A stretch of DNA of 64,000 bases, taken from Sporosarcina ureae. Its GTDB lineage: Bacteria; Bacillota; Bacilli; Bacillales_A; Planococcaceae. The DNA lies in assembly GCF_002082015.1 (NCBI RefSeq), contig NZ_CP015109.1:2323001-2387000 (forward strand), read 5' to 3'. Each line of letters begins with the position of its first letter. Position 1 is the stretch's first letter. A program made the translations under genes and the position numbers. Below are positions 1-8,757 of this stretch, in pieces. The notes beneath the pieces were generated by a model. That model saw only the letters and a list, made by a program, of their open reading frames with translations, searched no databases and was not told the origin of the DNA.

Positions 1-2
1 AT

Positions 3-755
3 TGGGTTGGAGGCAGTAAAAATATCGATACAAAATGTATTGTTTTTGTACATGGTATGACTGCCGATCAATCTATGTTTGAAAAACAAGTTGATCATTT
101 CAGTAACGAATTTAAAATCATCACTTTAGATCTTCCTCTTCATGGAAAGTCATGTCATTACAAGGATTTTACATTTTCAAATATTGTAGAAGTACTAAAA
201 AATATATTGGCTCTAGAAAATGTAAGTAAAGTTATATTAGTAGGTCAGTCTCTAGGGGGCTATGTTTGCCAAGAGTTTGGGATTCGTTACCCTAAAAAAG
301 TAAAAGGCTTTGTTGGAATTGATACAACTCCTTTTGGACATTATTACTATTCGAAATGGGAGAAATTTATTCTATCTAAAATAGGTTTGCTATCGTCTAT
401 GTTTCCTTATAAAACTTTAATTAATAGTATTTCTAAAGGTGCAACGAGAACTGATTATGCTTTTGATAATATGTATTCTGCCGTTTCTAAACTAAGCAAA
501 GATGAAATTATTAACATTATGAACTTAGCCTACAAGGAGTTACTTAAGAGAACAGAAACAGTTCATTTCAACTTTCCAGTTTTATTAGTGATGGGGGAAA
601 AAGATAATACAGGAAACGTGAAAAAATATAATAGTAAGTGGTCAACTCAGAATGGATATCAATTAGTTGTAATTAGTGATGCTGCCCATAACTCAAATGT
701 TGATAATTACAATGAATTCAATAATGTATTAGCAGACTTTTTAAGCCAGTTGTAA
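3..755 (+). CDS. alpha/beta hydrolase, 5' end outside window
   Basis: Putative serine hydrolase of the alpha/beta fold; the substrate cannot be read from sequence. The frame is open from base 3, upstream of the first ATG at 57, and those codons encode a beta strand running into the oxyanion motif VHGM, so the gene begins outside the window. The nucleophile elbow is GQSLGG (Ser 65 counted from the ATG at 57). The acid is probably the Asp in GEKD, and the histidine lies in the C-terminal DAAHNS. The usual C-terminal length is present. AT-rich codon use matches the accessory genes that follow. No operon partner is visible. Confidence 0.85.
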   Translation, partial: WVGGSKNIDTKCIVFVHGMTADQSMFEKQVDHFSNEFKIITLDLPLHGKSCHYKDFTFSNIVEVLKNILALENVSKVILVGQSLGGYVCQEFGIRYPKKVKGFVGIDTTPFGHYYYSKWEKFILSKIGLLSSMFPYKTLINSISKGATRTDYAFDNMYSAVSKLSKDEIINIMNLAYKELLKRTETVHFNFPVLLVMGEKDNTGNVKKYNSKWSTQNGYQLVVISDAAHNSNVDNYNEFNNVLADFLSQL

Positions 756-859
756 AAAGGAACTGATCTGCATTTATACAAACTGGTGCGTTTGCTTAGC
801 GAAGTATTCTCCAAACGAAGCCTTCTGTTAGAGATATGCTAAGAAAAGGAGGGAGTTAA

Positions 860-1039
860 TTGGATAATAAAAACCTTATTATTGTTCGATTAGTAGCAAC
901 AACATTGATACTTCTGTCTTTAATATTGCCGTACATCGGGTTAATGAAGTACAGTACAACTCCATTTGTTATTCTAATAACACTTTTTATTTTTTATGTT
1001 ATGGAAAATAAATTTGGTGACAAAACCGCAAGTGAATAG
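860..1039 (+). CDS. small two-helix membrane protein
   Basis: A 59-residue protein starting at a TTG placed a few bases after AAGGAGGG. Two hydrophobic stretches (about residues 7-27 and 33-48) are separated by a short loop, and the tail is charged (ENKFGDKTASE). I do not recognise the family. It sits between the hydrolase and a long palindromic repeat, in the same setting as other tiny membrane proteins in this window (3720, 21713, 27278), each a single-gene unit. Confidence 0.6.
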   Translation: MDNKNLIIVRLVATTLILLSLILPYIGLMKYSTTPFVILITLFIFYVMENKFGDKTASE

Positions 1040-1097
1040 ATTTATAAGAAGCCTATATCCAGAATCGGGCACGATTTTTGCAGAGTTCCTCTGTGGT

Positions 1098-1296
1098 CAG
1101 CTAGTTGATCGGAGTGGAAGCCGGCGACTGGGAGGATCAGCGAGAGCCGTAACGAAGAACGGCTTTTGCGAGTGAAGCGCAGCGAGAAGGAGCATATCTT
1201 TGCTTTGACAGGTGAAACACCTAGCGAGCGAAGCGAGGAGTGTGGTTCACCGCACGCCCATAAGACACGCGTCCGGCTGGAGCGCAGATCAACGAT
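1098..1296. repeat. palindromic-ended interspersed element, copy 1
   Basis: About 200 bp, with inverted ends AGTTGATC (left) and GATCAACG (right). A GACAGGTGAAACACC segment lies inside, with the partly complementary GTGTGGTTCACC further on. Near-identical copies lie at 27609-27810 and 5177-5306, with shortened copies at 5361-5485 and 29277-29324. Both frames read open across it by chance of composition, but the copies differ by indels and nothing protein-like is conserved. It is flanked on both sides by pieces of the cassette-boundary repeat (1061 onward and 1316-1368). Confidence 0.85.
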
Positions 1297-1315
1297 TTTC
1301 AACTACTTTGCCTTT

Positions 1316-1368
1316 ATCGGGTGCAATTCTTCAAAAAGGATTTGCATCTTTTCAGTAATAGGATCATG
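1316..1368 (+). repeat. cassette-boundary hairpin repeat
   Basis: ATCGGGTGCAATTCTT, then AAGGATTTGCATC, then AATAGGATCA. This is the short hairpin repeat found after many small genes here, in slightly degenerate form. Confidence 0.7.
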
Positions 1369-1456
1369 TGTGGAATAACTAAAATAACGGTTTTCTGTAT
1401 TTAGACTTAGCTTTATCGTACTGTGTCATATTCAAATATTTGTTAGGAGGGCGAGT

Positions 1457-2413
1457 ATGAGGTGTTTTAAACATGTCTTTATAGGGATTGCATTTGTAAC
1501 GGTTTTCTTAACCGCTTGCGGTATGGGAGAGGATCAAGAGATTGATCAAAAAGAGAATGTGATGAAGCCAGAAGAGTTTTCCAGTACATTTCTAAATGGA
1601 GACTTTGAGATGGTTTACAGTCAGATGAGCAAAGCATTTCAAAAGGAAGTTTCGTTGAAGCAGCTACAAGAGTTAGGTAATGATTTTAATCAGGACGTTA
1701 CCGCATATATTTTACAATCGGAACTTCCTTATCATAATGGCTCCAAGCAATACACGTGGACAGATGATAGTGGATCGAAAGGTATGGTGGCAGTCTTTGA
1801 TGAGAATGATATCATTCAAGGATTACAAATTATGCCACTCACTATGTACCCGGAAACTGACAATGTGTATACAGAAACAGTCATGCATTTGCCTTTTCAG
1901 GATACGTGGTATGTATTTTGGGGAGGTACAAACAGTCTAGTTAATTACCATTATGAATATGAAAACCAACGCTATGCCTACGACTTCGTCATAATGGAAG
2001 AGGGAACCACCTACGAAGGAGATCCTTCCATGAACGAAAGTTATTATGCATTTGGCAAGGAATATCTGGCCCCAGCTGATGGAATAGTCGTTAAAGTAGA
2101 GAATAATGTAAAGGATAATCAACCAGTTGGTCAAATGAATGAGGAACAACCCTTGGGGAATTATGTCATCCTTGATCACGGTAATAAGGAATTTAGCTAT
2201 CTTGCTCACTTTAAACACCAGTCGATCATAGTAAATGAAGGAGATAAGGTCCATCAGGGTGACATACTTGGCCAAGTTGGCAATTCCGGGAATTCCAGTG
2301 AACCACATATCCATTTTCACGTATCTGATTCTCCCGATCCTGCGTCTTCTAAAAGTATCAATATTAAATTTGATCGCGAGAATCCATTTATCCAAGGTGA
2401 TTTTGTGGAATAA
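1457..2413 (+). CDS. M23 family peptidase lipoprotein
   Basis: Probable cell-wall endopeptidase anchored to the outer face of the membrane. A type II signal peptide ends in the lipobox LTAC (Cys 21). Residues about 37-105 resemble the DUF3887 substrate-like domain. The LytM/M23 domain fills the C-terminal half: an YDF motif near 175, a conserved HGN segment, and the metal-binding HIHFH at 284-288. The ATG follows GGAGGG at normal spacing. The usual first zinc motif (HxxxD) is less obvious here than in LytM, so activity should not be taken for granted. It is a single gene between repeats. Confidence 0.85.
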   Translation: MRCFKHVFIGIAFVTVFLTACGMGEDQEIDQKENVMKPEEFSSTFLNGDFEMVYSQMSKAFQKEVSLKQLQELGNDFNQDVTAYILQSELPYHNGSKQYTWTDDSGSKGMVAVFDENDIIQGLQIMPLTMYPETDNVYTETVMHLPFQDTWYVFWGGTNSLVNYHYEYENQRYAYDFVIMEEGTTYEGDPSMNESYYAFGKEYLAPADGIVVKVENNVKDNQPVGQMNEEQPLGNYVILDHGNKEFSYLAHFKHQSIIVNEGDKVHQGDILGQVGNSGNSSEPHIHFHVSDSPDPASSKSINIKFDRENPFIQGDFVE

Positions 2414-2448
2414 GTTTAGAAGTCAATAGAGTTTGACATTTCTCCATA

Positions 2449-2486
2449 TTCTGGGCAGCTGTGTCTATTTTGCAATCGGGCCATTT
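2449..2486 (+). repeat. cassette-boundary repeat, short form
   Basis: TTCTGGGCAGC followed after a short gap by GCAATCGGGCCATTT, which is the right-hand half of the repeat. It lies about 35 bp after the M23 peptidase stop. Confidence 0.55.
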
Positions 2487-2621
2487 CGTTGAATGAAACC
2501 TATAGGGCATTCATCCGTATATAAATAAGGGAAACAAAGCAAAGTAATATAGTTATTGGATGTAATCGTAGAATAAGTAATTTTTATATGAACGGACAAA
2601 GACTGATAAAGGAGTGGTGAA

Positions 2622-2891
2622 ATGAAGAAGGTATTTGAAGCTATATATGACGGTCACCGAATACAAGTTGAGAATAGATGGTTTACAGGCGAGAAGTTGT
2701 ATGTAGATGGAAAATTGCAAGATGAAAATTTAGGTTTAGCATTTAGAGGAACTTTAAATGGGAGTATTAGGAATGAAGGAAATGAATCAAAGAGCATAAA
2801 AGTGACTCTAGGAGGATTTTTTAGTATCCGTTGTAAAGTCTTTGTAGATAATATAGTAGTTTCTTCGTATCAAATTAAAACAAGTGATTAA
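2622..2891 (+). CDS. hypothetical protein, 89 aa
   Basis: A small soluble protein with alternating polar and hydrophobic residues typical of a beta-rich fold, with no signal peptide or membrane segment. I do not recognise the family. The ATG follows AAAGGAGTGG. A boundary repeat follows the stop after about 55 bp, so it behaves as a one-gene cassette. Confidence 0.7.
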   Translation: MKKVFEAIYDGHRIQVENRWFTGEKLYVDGKLQDENLGLAFRGTLNGSIRNEGNESKSIKVTLGGFFSIRCKVFVDNIVVSSYQIKTSD

Positions 2892-2945
2892 ATACTTCCA
2901 AAATAATTGGGTATGAGTCAGGTTGAAACAATACAACGACTCCCA

Positions 2946-2996
2946 GCAATAGGGTGCAATAAACGAATAAAACCCGTGCTGCAATCGGGCCAGATT
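2946..2996 (+). repeat. cassette-boundary hairpin repeat
   Basis: GCAATAGGGTGCAAT, then a spacer, then GCAATCGGGCCAGATT. The right half matches the consensus exactly. Confidence 0.75.
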
Positions 2997-3054
2997 AAAG
3001 AAAGATGAAACTTATTTAACTCTTCACAGTCTAATGGCAAAGAGGAGGAATAAA

Positions 3055-3513
3055 ATGAAAAAGAAAAATTTAATTATATTAATCGGGATCATAATGATTT
3101 TAGCTGCTTGTTCGGAAGAAAAGGACATTAAAGACAAAGGAAATCAAAGTAAAATGAATAATATTGATTCAATTTATAAAGATGGAGATATTTCCATTTC
3201 TATATCAGTTAGCCAAGAGAGATACGATCAGGGAGAGACGCCGGTTGTTATTATAAGAAATGATGGGGAAACACCGGTGGATTACACAGGGCTAGGAACT
3301 AGCTTAGAATACTTACAAGATAACGTTTGGGTTGCGGCAGATGATGCGGTAACAGAGGATAAGTTAAATGTATTAGAACCGGGCAAAAAAATGGATCAGA
3401 AATTTCCGCAATCCTTTATACAGCAGAAAGGTGTTTATAGGATTGTCTTTAAATTCCATGCTAACAGGAATAAGGAGAGTAAAAAAATAGCTGTTTCGTT
3501 TTATGTGGATTAA
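3055..3513 (+). CDS. lipoprotein with Ig-like domain
   Basis: A 152-residue secreted lipoprotein. I place the start at 3055, where AGAGGAGG sits 7 bases upstream; an earlier in-frame ATG at 3034 overlaps that site. The signal peptide ends in the lipobox LAAC. The rest looks like a small bacterial Ig-like or BsuPI-like beta sandwich: a strand with VIIRNDGETPVDY, an LEPGKK turn and a terminal YRIVFKF strand. Its function is unknown; such proteins often act as inhibitors or adhesive modules. Boundary repeats lie on both sides. Confidence 0.75.
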   Translation: MKKKNLIILIGIIMILAACSEEKDIKDKGNQSKMNNIDSIYKDGDISISISVSQERYDQGETPVVIIRNDGETPVDYTGLGTSLEYLQDNVWVAADDAVTEDKLNVLEPGKKMDQKFPQSFIQQKGVYRIVFKFHANRNKESKKIAVSFYVD

Positions 3514-3640
3514 TTAATGACCAGGAAAAGATCATTAAAATAAGAAATATATCGAGTTGATATACCCCGAATTGAATGGGAGTACGATTAAGACAAGTTA
3601 ACTGAACGGATTGAAGAGGTAAATAAAATCACTCTTCAAG

Positions 3641-3696
3641 AATCGGGCGCAATTCTAGCATAAGGATTTGCGTCCATTCATCAAACGGGCTAGATT
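3641..3696 (+). repeat. cassette-boundary hairpin repeat, near-consensus
   Basis: AATCGGGCGCAATTCT, then ATAAGGATTTGCGTCC, then TCAAACGGGCTAGATT. GGGCGCAAT can pair with ATTTGCGTCC, giving a stem of about 9-12 bp between two AWCGGGC direct repeats. Confidence 0.85.
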
Positions 3697-3719
3697 AATC
3701 TACATGGGGGGCGTTATTA

Positions 3720-3896
3720 TTGAGAAGAGGAAGTATAGGCATGGCTTTATTTACAGGTGCATTTGTATTGATAGTAATGCTTTTTATTGAGTATTTAATC
3801 CCCGATATCAATACTATAATAAAGATTATCGTTGTCGGTTTATCAGCTATGATTGGTGGCATGATCGGCAATAAGTTTGTTCCAAATAGGCAATGA
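3720..3896 (+). CDS. small two-helix membrane protein
   Basis: 58 residues from a TTG start that follows GGGGGGCG. There are two hydrophobic helices (about 7-26 and 32-52) with an EYLIPDIN loop between them and a basic end. No family is recognised. It lies exactly between two boundary repeats (3641-3696 and 3903-3949). Confidence 0.6.
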   Translation: MRRGSIGMALFTGAFVLIVMLFIEYLIPDINTIIKIIVVGLSAMIGGMIGNKFVPNRQ

Positions 3897-3902
3897 TATT
3901 AT

Positions 3903-3949
3903 GCAATCGGGTACGATTCCGTAAGTAGGATTTGCTCATACGTCTAATT
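3903..3949 (+). repeat. cassette-boundary repeat, degenerate
   Basis: GCAATCGGGTACGATTCC followed by AGGATTTGCTCAT; the right-hand GGGCCA half has decayed. It starts a few bases after the preceding stop. Confidence 0.6.
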
Positions 3950-4013
3950 AGTAATTAACCAATTAGCACTGTATAATATAAGGTAAGATTATACTGATAA
4001 AGGGGTTGTTGAT

Positions 4014-4187
4014 ATGAAGGCATTGGATCTTGACTCAAAAGAATTTAGACGAGTGATGCATAATCTTCATCTCGAAAATTTGAAAATCTCTTCTGATATG
4101 CAGAAAACAGTCTTAGAACTCATTAACAAAAAGACCTCAATTACCCCTACTTTAATTAAGGATCTATTGCGGCATGGGAAAGTATAA
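4014..4187 (+). CDS. putative antitoxin of a Fic toxin module
   Basis: 57 residues, mostly helical and charged, translated from an ATG preceded by AAAGGGG. The reading frame overlaps the fic start by 14 bp, so the two are translationally coupled. Size and position fit the small antitoxins (VbhA type) that precede class I Fic genes, but I do not see the usual [S/T]xxxE[G/N] inhibitory motif. The assignment therefore rests on context. An alternative is a short regulatory protein such as a DNA-binding antitoxin. A TATAAT is visible at 3972. Confidence 0.6.
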   Translation: MKALDLDSKEFRRVMHNLHLENLKISSDMQKTVLELINKKTSITPTLIKDLLRHGKV

Positions 4188-4752
4188 TGATAAAGAAATT
4201 AATGATTACCTAATAAAACACAATTTATTGGAGATTGATTCTCACAAAGAACTTGAAAGAGCCGAAGCATTGGCATTTTCTCTTCGTGCAATGGCACTAG
4301 AACAAAATGATTTCATGTTCGAATCATTTACCTTGAAAGAGTTTCAAGAACTGCATCATTATCTATTTCAAGATATCTATCCGTTTGCAGGAGACTTTAG
4401 GGATGTTCAACTCATGAAAGGTGCTACTCGTTTCTGTCAAGTTCAATTCTTGAATAGCTATGCGAGTAACTTGTTTATGGAGTTAAATGATGAGCCTCTT
4501 TGGAATTCATTGAATGAAGCAGCGGATCGTTTAGCTTATTTTAAAGCAGAATTAAATATGTTGCATCCTTTTCGTGAAGGAAATGGTAGAACTATCCGGA
4601 TTTTTCTACATGCTTACGCAATTAGTAGAGGAATTGAGTGGTCATATGAAACGCTAGAGAGTGAAAAGTATCTGCATGCTATGATCCAATCTGTCACTGA
4701 TTTAACGTCGCTAAGAGAAGTATTCTTGGAAACGATTCAATACGTTGGATAA
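4174..4752 (+). CDS. Fic/DOC family AMP-transferase toxin
   Basis: 192 residues. The catalytic loop HPFREGNGRTIR (131-142) matches the full HPFx[D/E]GNGRxxR consensus, with the catalytic His and the Mg- and phosphate-binding residues intact. An active nucleotidyl (AMP) transferase acting on a host protein is therefore expected. The FAGDFRDVQ segment before the core is typical of the Fic flap. No inhibitory helix motif is evident at either end of the protein itself. It overlaps the upstream small gene and ends just before a terminator-like hairpin. Confidence 0.9.
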   Translation: MGKYNDKEINDYLIKHNLLEIDSHKELERAEALAFSLRAMALEQNDFMFESFTLKEFQELHHYLFQDIYPFAGDFRDVQLMKGATRFCQVQFLNSYASNLFMELNDEPLWNSLNEAADRLAYFKAELNMLHPFREGNGRTIRIFLHAYAISRGIEWSYETLESEKYLHAMIQSVTDLTSLREVFLETIQYVG

Positions 4753-4757
4753 TATAA

Positions 4758-4790
4758 AGGGCACTAATCTTTTACACAGATTAGTGTCCT
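4758..4790 (+). terminator. hairpin after fic
   Basis: AGGGCACTAATCT pairs with AGATTAGTGTCCT (one mismatch) across an 8-base loop. It starts 5 bases after the fic stop. The downstream T-run is weak. Confidence 0.6.
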
Positions 4791-4798
4791 TAGTTCAT

Positions 4799-4853
4799 AT
4801 CGGGGGGCATTCTTGAAAAAGAAATACTCTTATTTTATCAATAGAGCCAGATT
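4799..4853 (+). repeat. cassette-boundary repeat, degenerate
   Basis: ATCGGGGGGCATTCTTGAA and, further on, ATCAATAGAGCCAGATT. Both ends of the consensus are recognisable; the central stem is decayed. Confidence 0.55.
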
Positions 4854-4863
4854 ATGAAATAGT

Positions 4864-5082
4864 TTGCCATGTGAAGAAAAAAAGTTGGATAAAAATGATG
4901 AAATAGTGGGCTTTGCAATATCCTACATAATAATTATTATGTTTCAAATAACCAATATATATATATACTTGTCAGTAAAGATTCAATTATTGCTTGCTAA
5001 GTGGCTAGCGACGATTTGATTCATCGGTTTTATGTTTTTAATAACACCAGTTGCTAAACTAATCCCGAAGTCAAAAAAGTAG
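4864..5082 (+). pseudogene. decayed small membrane protein gene
   Basis: One frame reads through two hydrophobic segments with polar flanks and ends in KLIPKSKK, but an in-frame TGA at 5017-5019 splits it and there is no ribosome binding site at the 5' end. The size and composition resemble the other small membrane cassettes, so I read it as a broken member. It could also be a random open stretch. Confidence 0.4.
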
Positions 5083-5176
5083 GTTGGTGTTTTATTAAAG
5101 GACGCGTTCCCTAACGAAGACTAGCGCTAGCATTGCATCAATCGGACGCGATTGTCGCAGAGTTTCTCTGTAGTCA

Positions 5177-5306
5177 GCTAGTTGATCGGAGTGGAAGCCG
5201 GCGACTCCAGGAGGATCAGCGGGACAGGTGAAACACCTAGCGAGCGTAGCGAGGAGTGTGGTTCACCGCCCTCCGGAACGCGTCCGGCTGCAACGTAGAT
5301 CAACGG
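5177..5306. repeat. palindromic-ended interspersed element, copy 2
   Basis: Shares the left end (AGTTGATCGGAGTGGAAGCC), the GACAGGTGAAACACC core and the right end GATCAACG with copy 1, but lacks the internal hairpin segment of about 60 bp. Fragments of the boundary repeat (AATCGGACGCGATTGTCG before, ATTGGGCGCGATTG after) flank it. Confidence 0.8.
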
Positions 5307-5360
5307 GTTGCAACCACTATCCCATTATTGGGCGCGATTGTAATATAACTTCTATGTACT

Positions 5361-5485
5361 CGCTTAGTTGATCTTCGCTACAGTCAGCAACCCTGGAAAA
5401 TCAGCAGGACAGGTGACACACCTAAACAAGTAAAATCATAATGTTAACAAAGCAAGTTTGCAGTTCGTATGATTCACCGACCATT
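5361..5485. repeat. palindromic-ended element, degenerate copy
   Basis: CTTAGTTGATCTTCGCTAC at the left and GATTCACCGACC at the right, with the GACAGGTGACACACC core. This is a diverged tandem copy next to copy 2. The 4753-5636 stretch otherwise holds only the decayed gene, the repeats and a terminator. Confidence 0.65.
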
Positions 5486-5517
5486 TCACTTCGCTAGAAT
5501 ATACGTTTTTGCCCATA

Positions 5518-5575
5518 CAAAAACACCTTCGACGTAAGTACTTTTGACAAGTGTATTACTTCGAAGGTGTTTTAT
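5518..5575 (-). terminator. terminator downstream of ahpF
   Basis: AAACACCTTCGA (5521) pairs perfectly with TCGAAGGTGTTT (5561) around a 28-base loop. Read on the minus strand it ends in T-rich sequence, consistent with ending the ahpCF transcript. Confidence 0.75.
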
Positions 5576-5636
5576 ATTGTGATACTGTTTTAGATTATTC
5601 TAGAAGAGCGTATAGCCTTCTAGTTTCTGTTTATTA

Positions 5637-7175
5637 TTAGACTTCCACTTTACTGCGTACGAGATAATCGAACGCGCTGAGGGAAGCGGTGGCGCCGGAG
5701 CCCATGGAGATGATGATCTGCTTGTATGGCTCGTCCGCGCAGTCGCCCGCCGCAAATACGCCGGGTACGTTCGTTGCGCCTTTTTTATCGATCACAATCT
5801 CGCCGAAGCGGTTGCGTTCGATGGAATCCCCAAGCCAGTCTGTGTTCGGCACAAGTCCGATCTGGATGAATATGCCGTCCAGTTCGATATGATGCTCCTC
5901 GCCGGAATCACGGTCTGTATACGTGACGCCGTTGACTTTATCGGTACCGGTGATTTCCTTCGTTTGGACGTTCGTCAGCACCTTCGCGTTCGGTAGGCTG
6001 TTCAGGCGTTCCTGCAAGACTGCGTCCGCTTTGAGTTCTGGTGCGAATTCAAGCACGGTGACATGACTTGCGATACCTGCTAGGTCGATTGCTGCTTCAA
6101 TACCGGAGTTTCCGCCGCCGACTACTGCCACGTCTTTGCCTTCAAACAAAGGACCATCGCAGTGCGGACAGTAGGCAACACCTTTGTTGCGGAATTCTGC
6201 TTCGCCTGGCACGCCAATGTTGCGCCAGCGCGCACCTGTCGATAAGATTACGGTTTTGCTCTTAAGAACTGCGCCATTTTCCAATTCGATTTCAATGAGA
6301 TCCTTTTTCTCCAGACGTTTCGCTGTCTGCAGGTTCATGATATCGATATCGTATTCTTTCACGTGTTCTTCAAGGCTTGCCGCAAGCTTCGGTCCTTCTG
6401 TGCGATTAACGCTGATGAAGTTCTCAATCGCTGCGGTATCCAGGATCTGACCACCGAAACGATCAGCGACGATACCTGTGCGGATCCCTTTGCGGGCAGC
6501 GTAGATCGCTGCGCTTGCGCCGGCAGGTCCGCCACCGACAACGAGCACGTCGAATGGGTCTTTATCTTCGAAGTCGGATGCATCTAGGCCGCTTCCCATT
6601 TCCACAAGGATTTCCTCGATTGTTTTGCGACCGCTCGTAAATGGTTCACCATTTAAGTATACGGTCGGAACCGCCATGATGTTTTTGCTTTCCACTTCAT
6701 CCTTAAAGACTGCACCATCGATCATCGTGTGCGTAATATTGGGATTCAATACGCTCATGATGTTCAATGCCTGTACGACTTCCGGACAGTTCTGGCAGCT
6801 CAGGCTGATATAGGATTCGAAATGATGCGTGCCTTCGATGTTCTTTACTTGCTCGATCACCTGCGCGTCGACTTTAGGCGCTCTGCCGCTCACATGTAGC
6901 AAAGCTAAAACGAGTGAGGTGAATTCGTGGCCAAGCGGAATACCGGCAAATACGATGCCGGTATCTTCGCCAGGGCGGTTGATGCTGAAACTTGGTGTTC
7001 TTTCCAATTCTGCTTTTTCTACTTTGATGAGGGAAGACATGGAAGCCAGTTCATCCACTAGCTTCTGCATGTCCTCTGCTACTTTGCCGGAGTCCGCGCT
7101 GATCTTTAGCAGGACTTCGTTTTCCATCATCTCGAGATATTGGGCTAACTGCGCTTTAATATTCGCATCTAACAT
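5637..7175 (-). CDS. ahpF: alkyl hydroperoxide reductase subunit F
   Basis: FAD-dependent NADH:peroxiredoxin reductase that re-reduces AhpC in the cytoplasm. At 512 residues it has the family length. The N-terminal double thioredoxin fold carries the CQNC redox pair (Cys 127/130). The FAD-binding GGGPAGA is near 214, the second redox pair is CPHC (336/339), the NADH-binding GGGNSG is near 353, and the terminal FAD motif AAGDCAD is present. It lies 13 bp after ahpC in the same transcript and shares its PerR-type control. Codon use is more G+C-rich than the flanking accessory DNA. Confidence 0.97.
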   Translation of the reverse strand: MLDANIKAQLAQYLEMMENEVLLKISADSGKVAEDMQKLVDELASMSSLIKVEKAELERTPSFSINRPGEDTGIVFAGIPLGHEFTSLVLALLHVSGRAPKVDAQVIEQVKNIEGTHHFESYISLSCQNCPEVVQALNIMSVLNPNITHTMIDGAVFKDEVESKNIMAVPTVYLNGEPFTSGRKTIEEILVEMGSGLDASDFEDKDPFDVLVVGGGPAGASAAIYAARKGIRTGIVADRFGGQILDTAAIENFISVNRTEGPKLAASLEEHVKEYDIDIMNLQTAKRLEKKDLIEIELENGAVLKSKTVILSTGARWRNIGVPGEAEFRNKGVAYCPHCDGPLFEGKDVAVVGGGNSGIEAAIDLAGIASHVTVLEFAPELKADAVLQERLNSLPNAKVLTNVQTKEITGTDKVNGVTYTDRDSGEEHHIELDGIFIQIGLVPNTDWLGDSIERNRFGEIVIDKKGATNVPGVFAAGDCADEPYKQIIISMGSGATASLSAFDYLVRSKVEV

Positions 7176-7188
7176 ATAAACCGTCTCC

Positions 7189-7758
7189 TTAAATTTTACC
7201 TACAAGATCCAGGCTTGGCTTAAGTGTTTCGCTACCTTCCTGCCATTTAGCCGGACATACTTCGCCCGGATTGTTGCGGACGTATTGTGCTGCTTTGATT
7301 TTATTAACTAGAACGCTTGCGTCACGGCCGATTCCGTCTGCGTTGATTTCTGCTGCCTGTACGACACCGTCTGGATCGATGATAAATGTACCACGCTGTG
7401 CAAGACCTGCTTCTTCGTCTAGCACGTCGAAAATGCGGGAGATTTTCTGTGATGGGTCACCGACCATGATGTAGCGCAAGCTGCTGATAGCATCTGAGTG
7501 ATCGTGCCATGCTTTGTGCGTGAAGTGTGTGTCTGTTGAAACAGAGTATACTTCCGTATCGAGGCCTTTTAATGTTTCGTATTGGTTCTGAAGGTCTTCG
7601 AGTTCAGTAGGGCAGACAAATGTAAAGTCAGCCGGGTAGAAGCAGACTACGCTCCATTTACCTTTGAAGTTTTCCTGGGTTACTTCGATGAATTCCCCAT
7701 TACCACTGTTGTACGCATTTGCTGTAAACTCTTCGATTTGTTTTCCGATCATTGACAT
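7189..7758 (-). CDS. ahpC: alkyl hydroperoxide reductase subunit C (2-Cys peroxiredoxin)
   Basis: Typical 2-Cys peroxiredoxin that reduces H2O2 and organic peroxides. The peroxidatic Cys 49 sits in FTFVCPTE and the resolving Cys 168 in EVCPAKW, at the family's positions. The ATG at 7758 is 8 bases after AGGAGG; a second Met two codons on would also give a family-like N terminus. It is first in the ahpCF operon. The promoter and PerR box upstream imply peroxide induction. Confidence 0.97.
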   Translation of the reverse strand: MSMIGKQIEEFTANAYNSGNGEFIEVTQENFKGKWSVVCFYPADFTFVCPTELEDLQNQYETLKGLDTEVYSVSTDTHFTHKAWHDHSDAISSLRYIMVGDPSQKISRIFDVLDEEAGLAQRGTFIIDPDGVVQAAEINADGIGRDASVLVNKIKAAQYVRNNPGEVCPAKWQEGSETLKPSLDLVGKI

Positions 7759-7816
7759 GAATGATTCCTCCTAAGTGTTTTTGATGACTGATGCAGTCAC
7801 CTGTTTGAGTTATAGA

Positions 7817-7831
7817 ATATAATAATTCTAA
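7817..7831 (-). promoter_or_regulatory. PerR box of ahpCF
   Basis: ATATAATAATTCTAA matches the PerR consensus TTATAATNATTATAA at 12 of 14 defined positions and is part of a longer dyad (TAGAAT...ATTCTA). It lies between the -10 element and ahpC, where bound PerR would block transcription until peroxide inactivates it. Confidence 0.8.
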
Positions 7832-7841
7832 TTACACAATC

Positions 7842-7870
7842 ATTATCGTATAACCGTGGGGAGTTGTCAA
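7842..7870 (-). promoter_or_regulatory. sigma-A promoter of ahpCF
   Basis: On the minus strand TTGACA (7870-7865), a 17-base spacer, then GATAAT (7847-7842). A near-perfect vegetative promoter directly before the PerR box. Confidence 0.85.
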
Positions 7871-8220
7871 TCTAATTGATTCGGTCTAATAAAATGTCTT
7901 AATATACTTTCTGTAAAACGATAGTATAGGGGATGCTGTCTCCTCAATTCTCAATTGAATCGAATGATTACCAATTGGATCGAAGACAGCGGAAGGAATT
8001 AAACTGAGCAACTACCTAATAATTACGGCGGCACAAGTGCTCTTCTTTAGTGAATCATTCAATTGAGGAAAAACCACATTACTCATAACGTTACTGATGG
8101 GGGTCGTTGGAGACGTTTGGCTTTGCAATGATTAACCAACTCACGGTAAAGACTTGATTTCCAAACGGCAACATTGCTGATGTTATATCTAGGTTCAAAT
8201 CTCGCGTCACATGCTGTTCG

Positions 8221-8376
8221 TTGCAGTTTATCCCTTTCGAAAAAAGTTATACAATTTGGACTGGGATTGGCATCGTGATCGGTGCTTTTGTTGGCATGAT
8301 ATTCTTTGATGAATCAAGAGACTGGAGAAGGATGGTTATTATAGCAATAGCGTTCTGTTCCGCAATCGGTCTTTGA
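8221..8376 (+). pseudogene. 3' remnant of an SMR multidrug transporter
   Basis: The last 50 or so codons of a small multidrug resistance (EmrE/SugE-like) gene remain in frame: SLQFIPFEKSYTIWTGIG, then helix 4 with GMIFFDESRDWRR and the end AIGL. The 5' half is missing or unrecognisable, with no start or ribosome binding site. The rest of the 7871-8451 gap shows nothing I can name. Confidence 0.7.
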
Positions 8377-8451
8377 GTTCGATTCTGTAGCAAGGGTTGT
8401 GCCGTTAAAGGGCCATCCACTGGCAGTCATTGATAAGAACTGTAAATTATT

Positions 8452-8750
8452 ATAAGAGGTTGGGACAGTACAGAAAAAACGTAAGGGGAATGTCCTTTAC
8501 GCTTTTTTCTGTTCTTATCAGTAAATATTTTTTAGAGTAACAGAGTGTACCGGAACGTAGAAAGGCCGACTCCTGAGGGATCAGCGTGCGTCTTGAGACC
8601 CTGGACAGGTGCCTTAATTTCTGCAAAGTACACAGAAATACGGCAAAGCGAACCCTACGTTGTTCGCTTGGCTCAAGCCACGCCCCTCGGAAAGCGTGCC
8701 TTTTTGAGTGCAGGGAAACGGGGTGAGATAGTTATGTCCCAGCCTTTTAT
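8452..8750. repeat. inverted-repeat element (MITE-like)
   Basis: Ends are ATAAGAGGTTGGGACAG at left and TGTCCCAGCCTTTTAT at right, complementary apart from a few bases. Inside the left end is a strong hairpin (ACAGAAAAAACGTAAGG / CCTTTACG...TTTTTTCTGT). The middle has GACTCCTGAGGGATCAGCG and GACAGGTG, weakly like the palindromic-ended elements elsewhere. There is no coding capacity. It ends 8 bp before the stop of the merR-type gene. Confidence 0.65.
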
Positions 8751-8757
8751 TACGGTA

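Noticed and set aside
1042-1378. Open frames on both strands inside the palindromic-ended element (and again near 27613-27847)
   Set aside because: They follow from the G+C-rich palindromic sequence. Other copies carry indels that break the frames, and no start signal is present.
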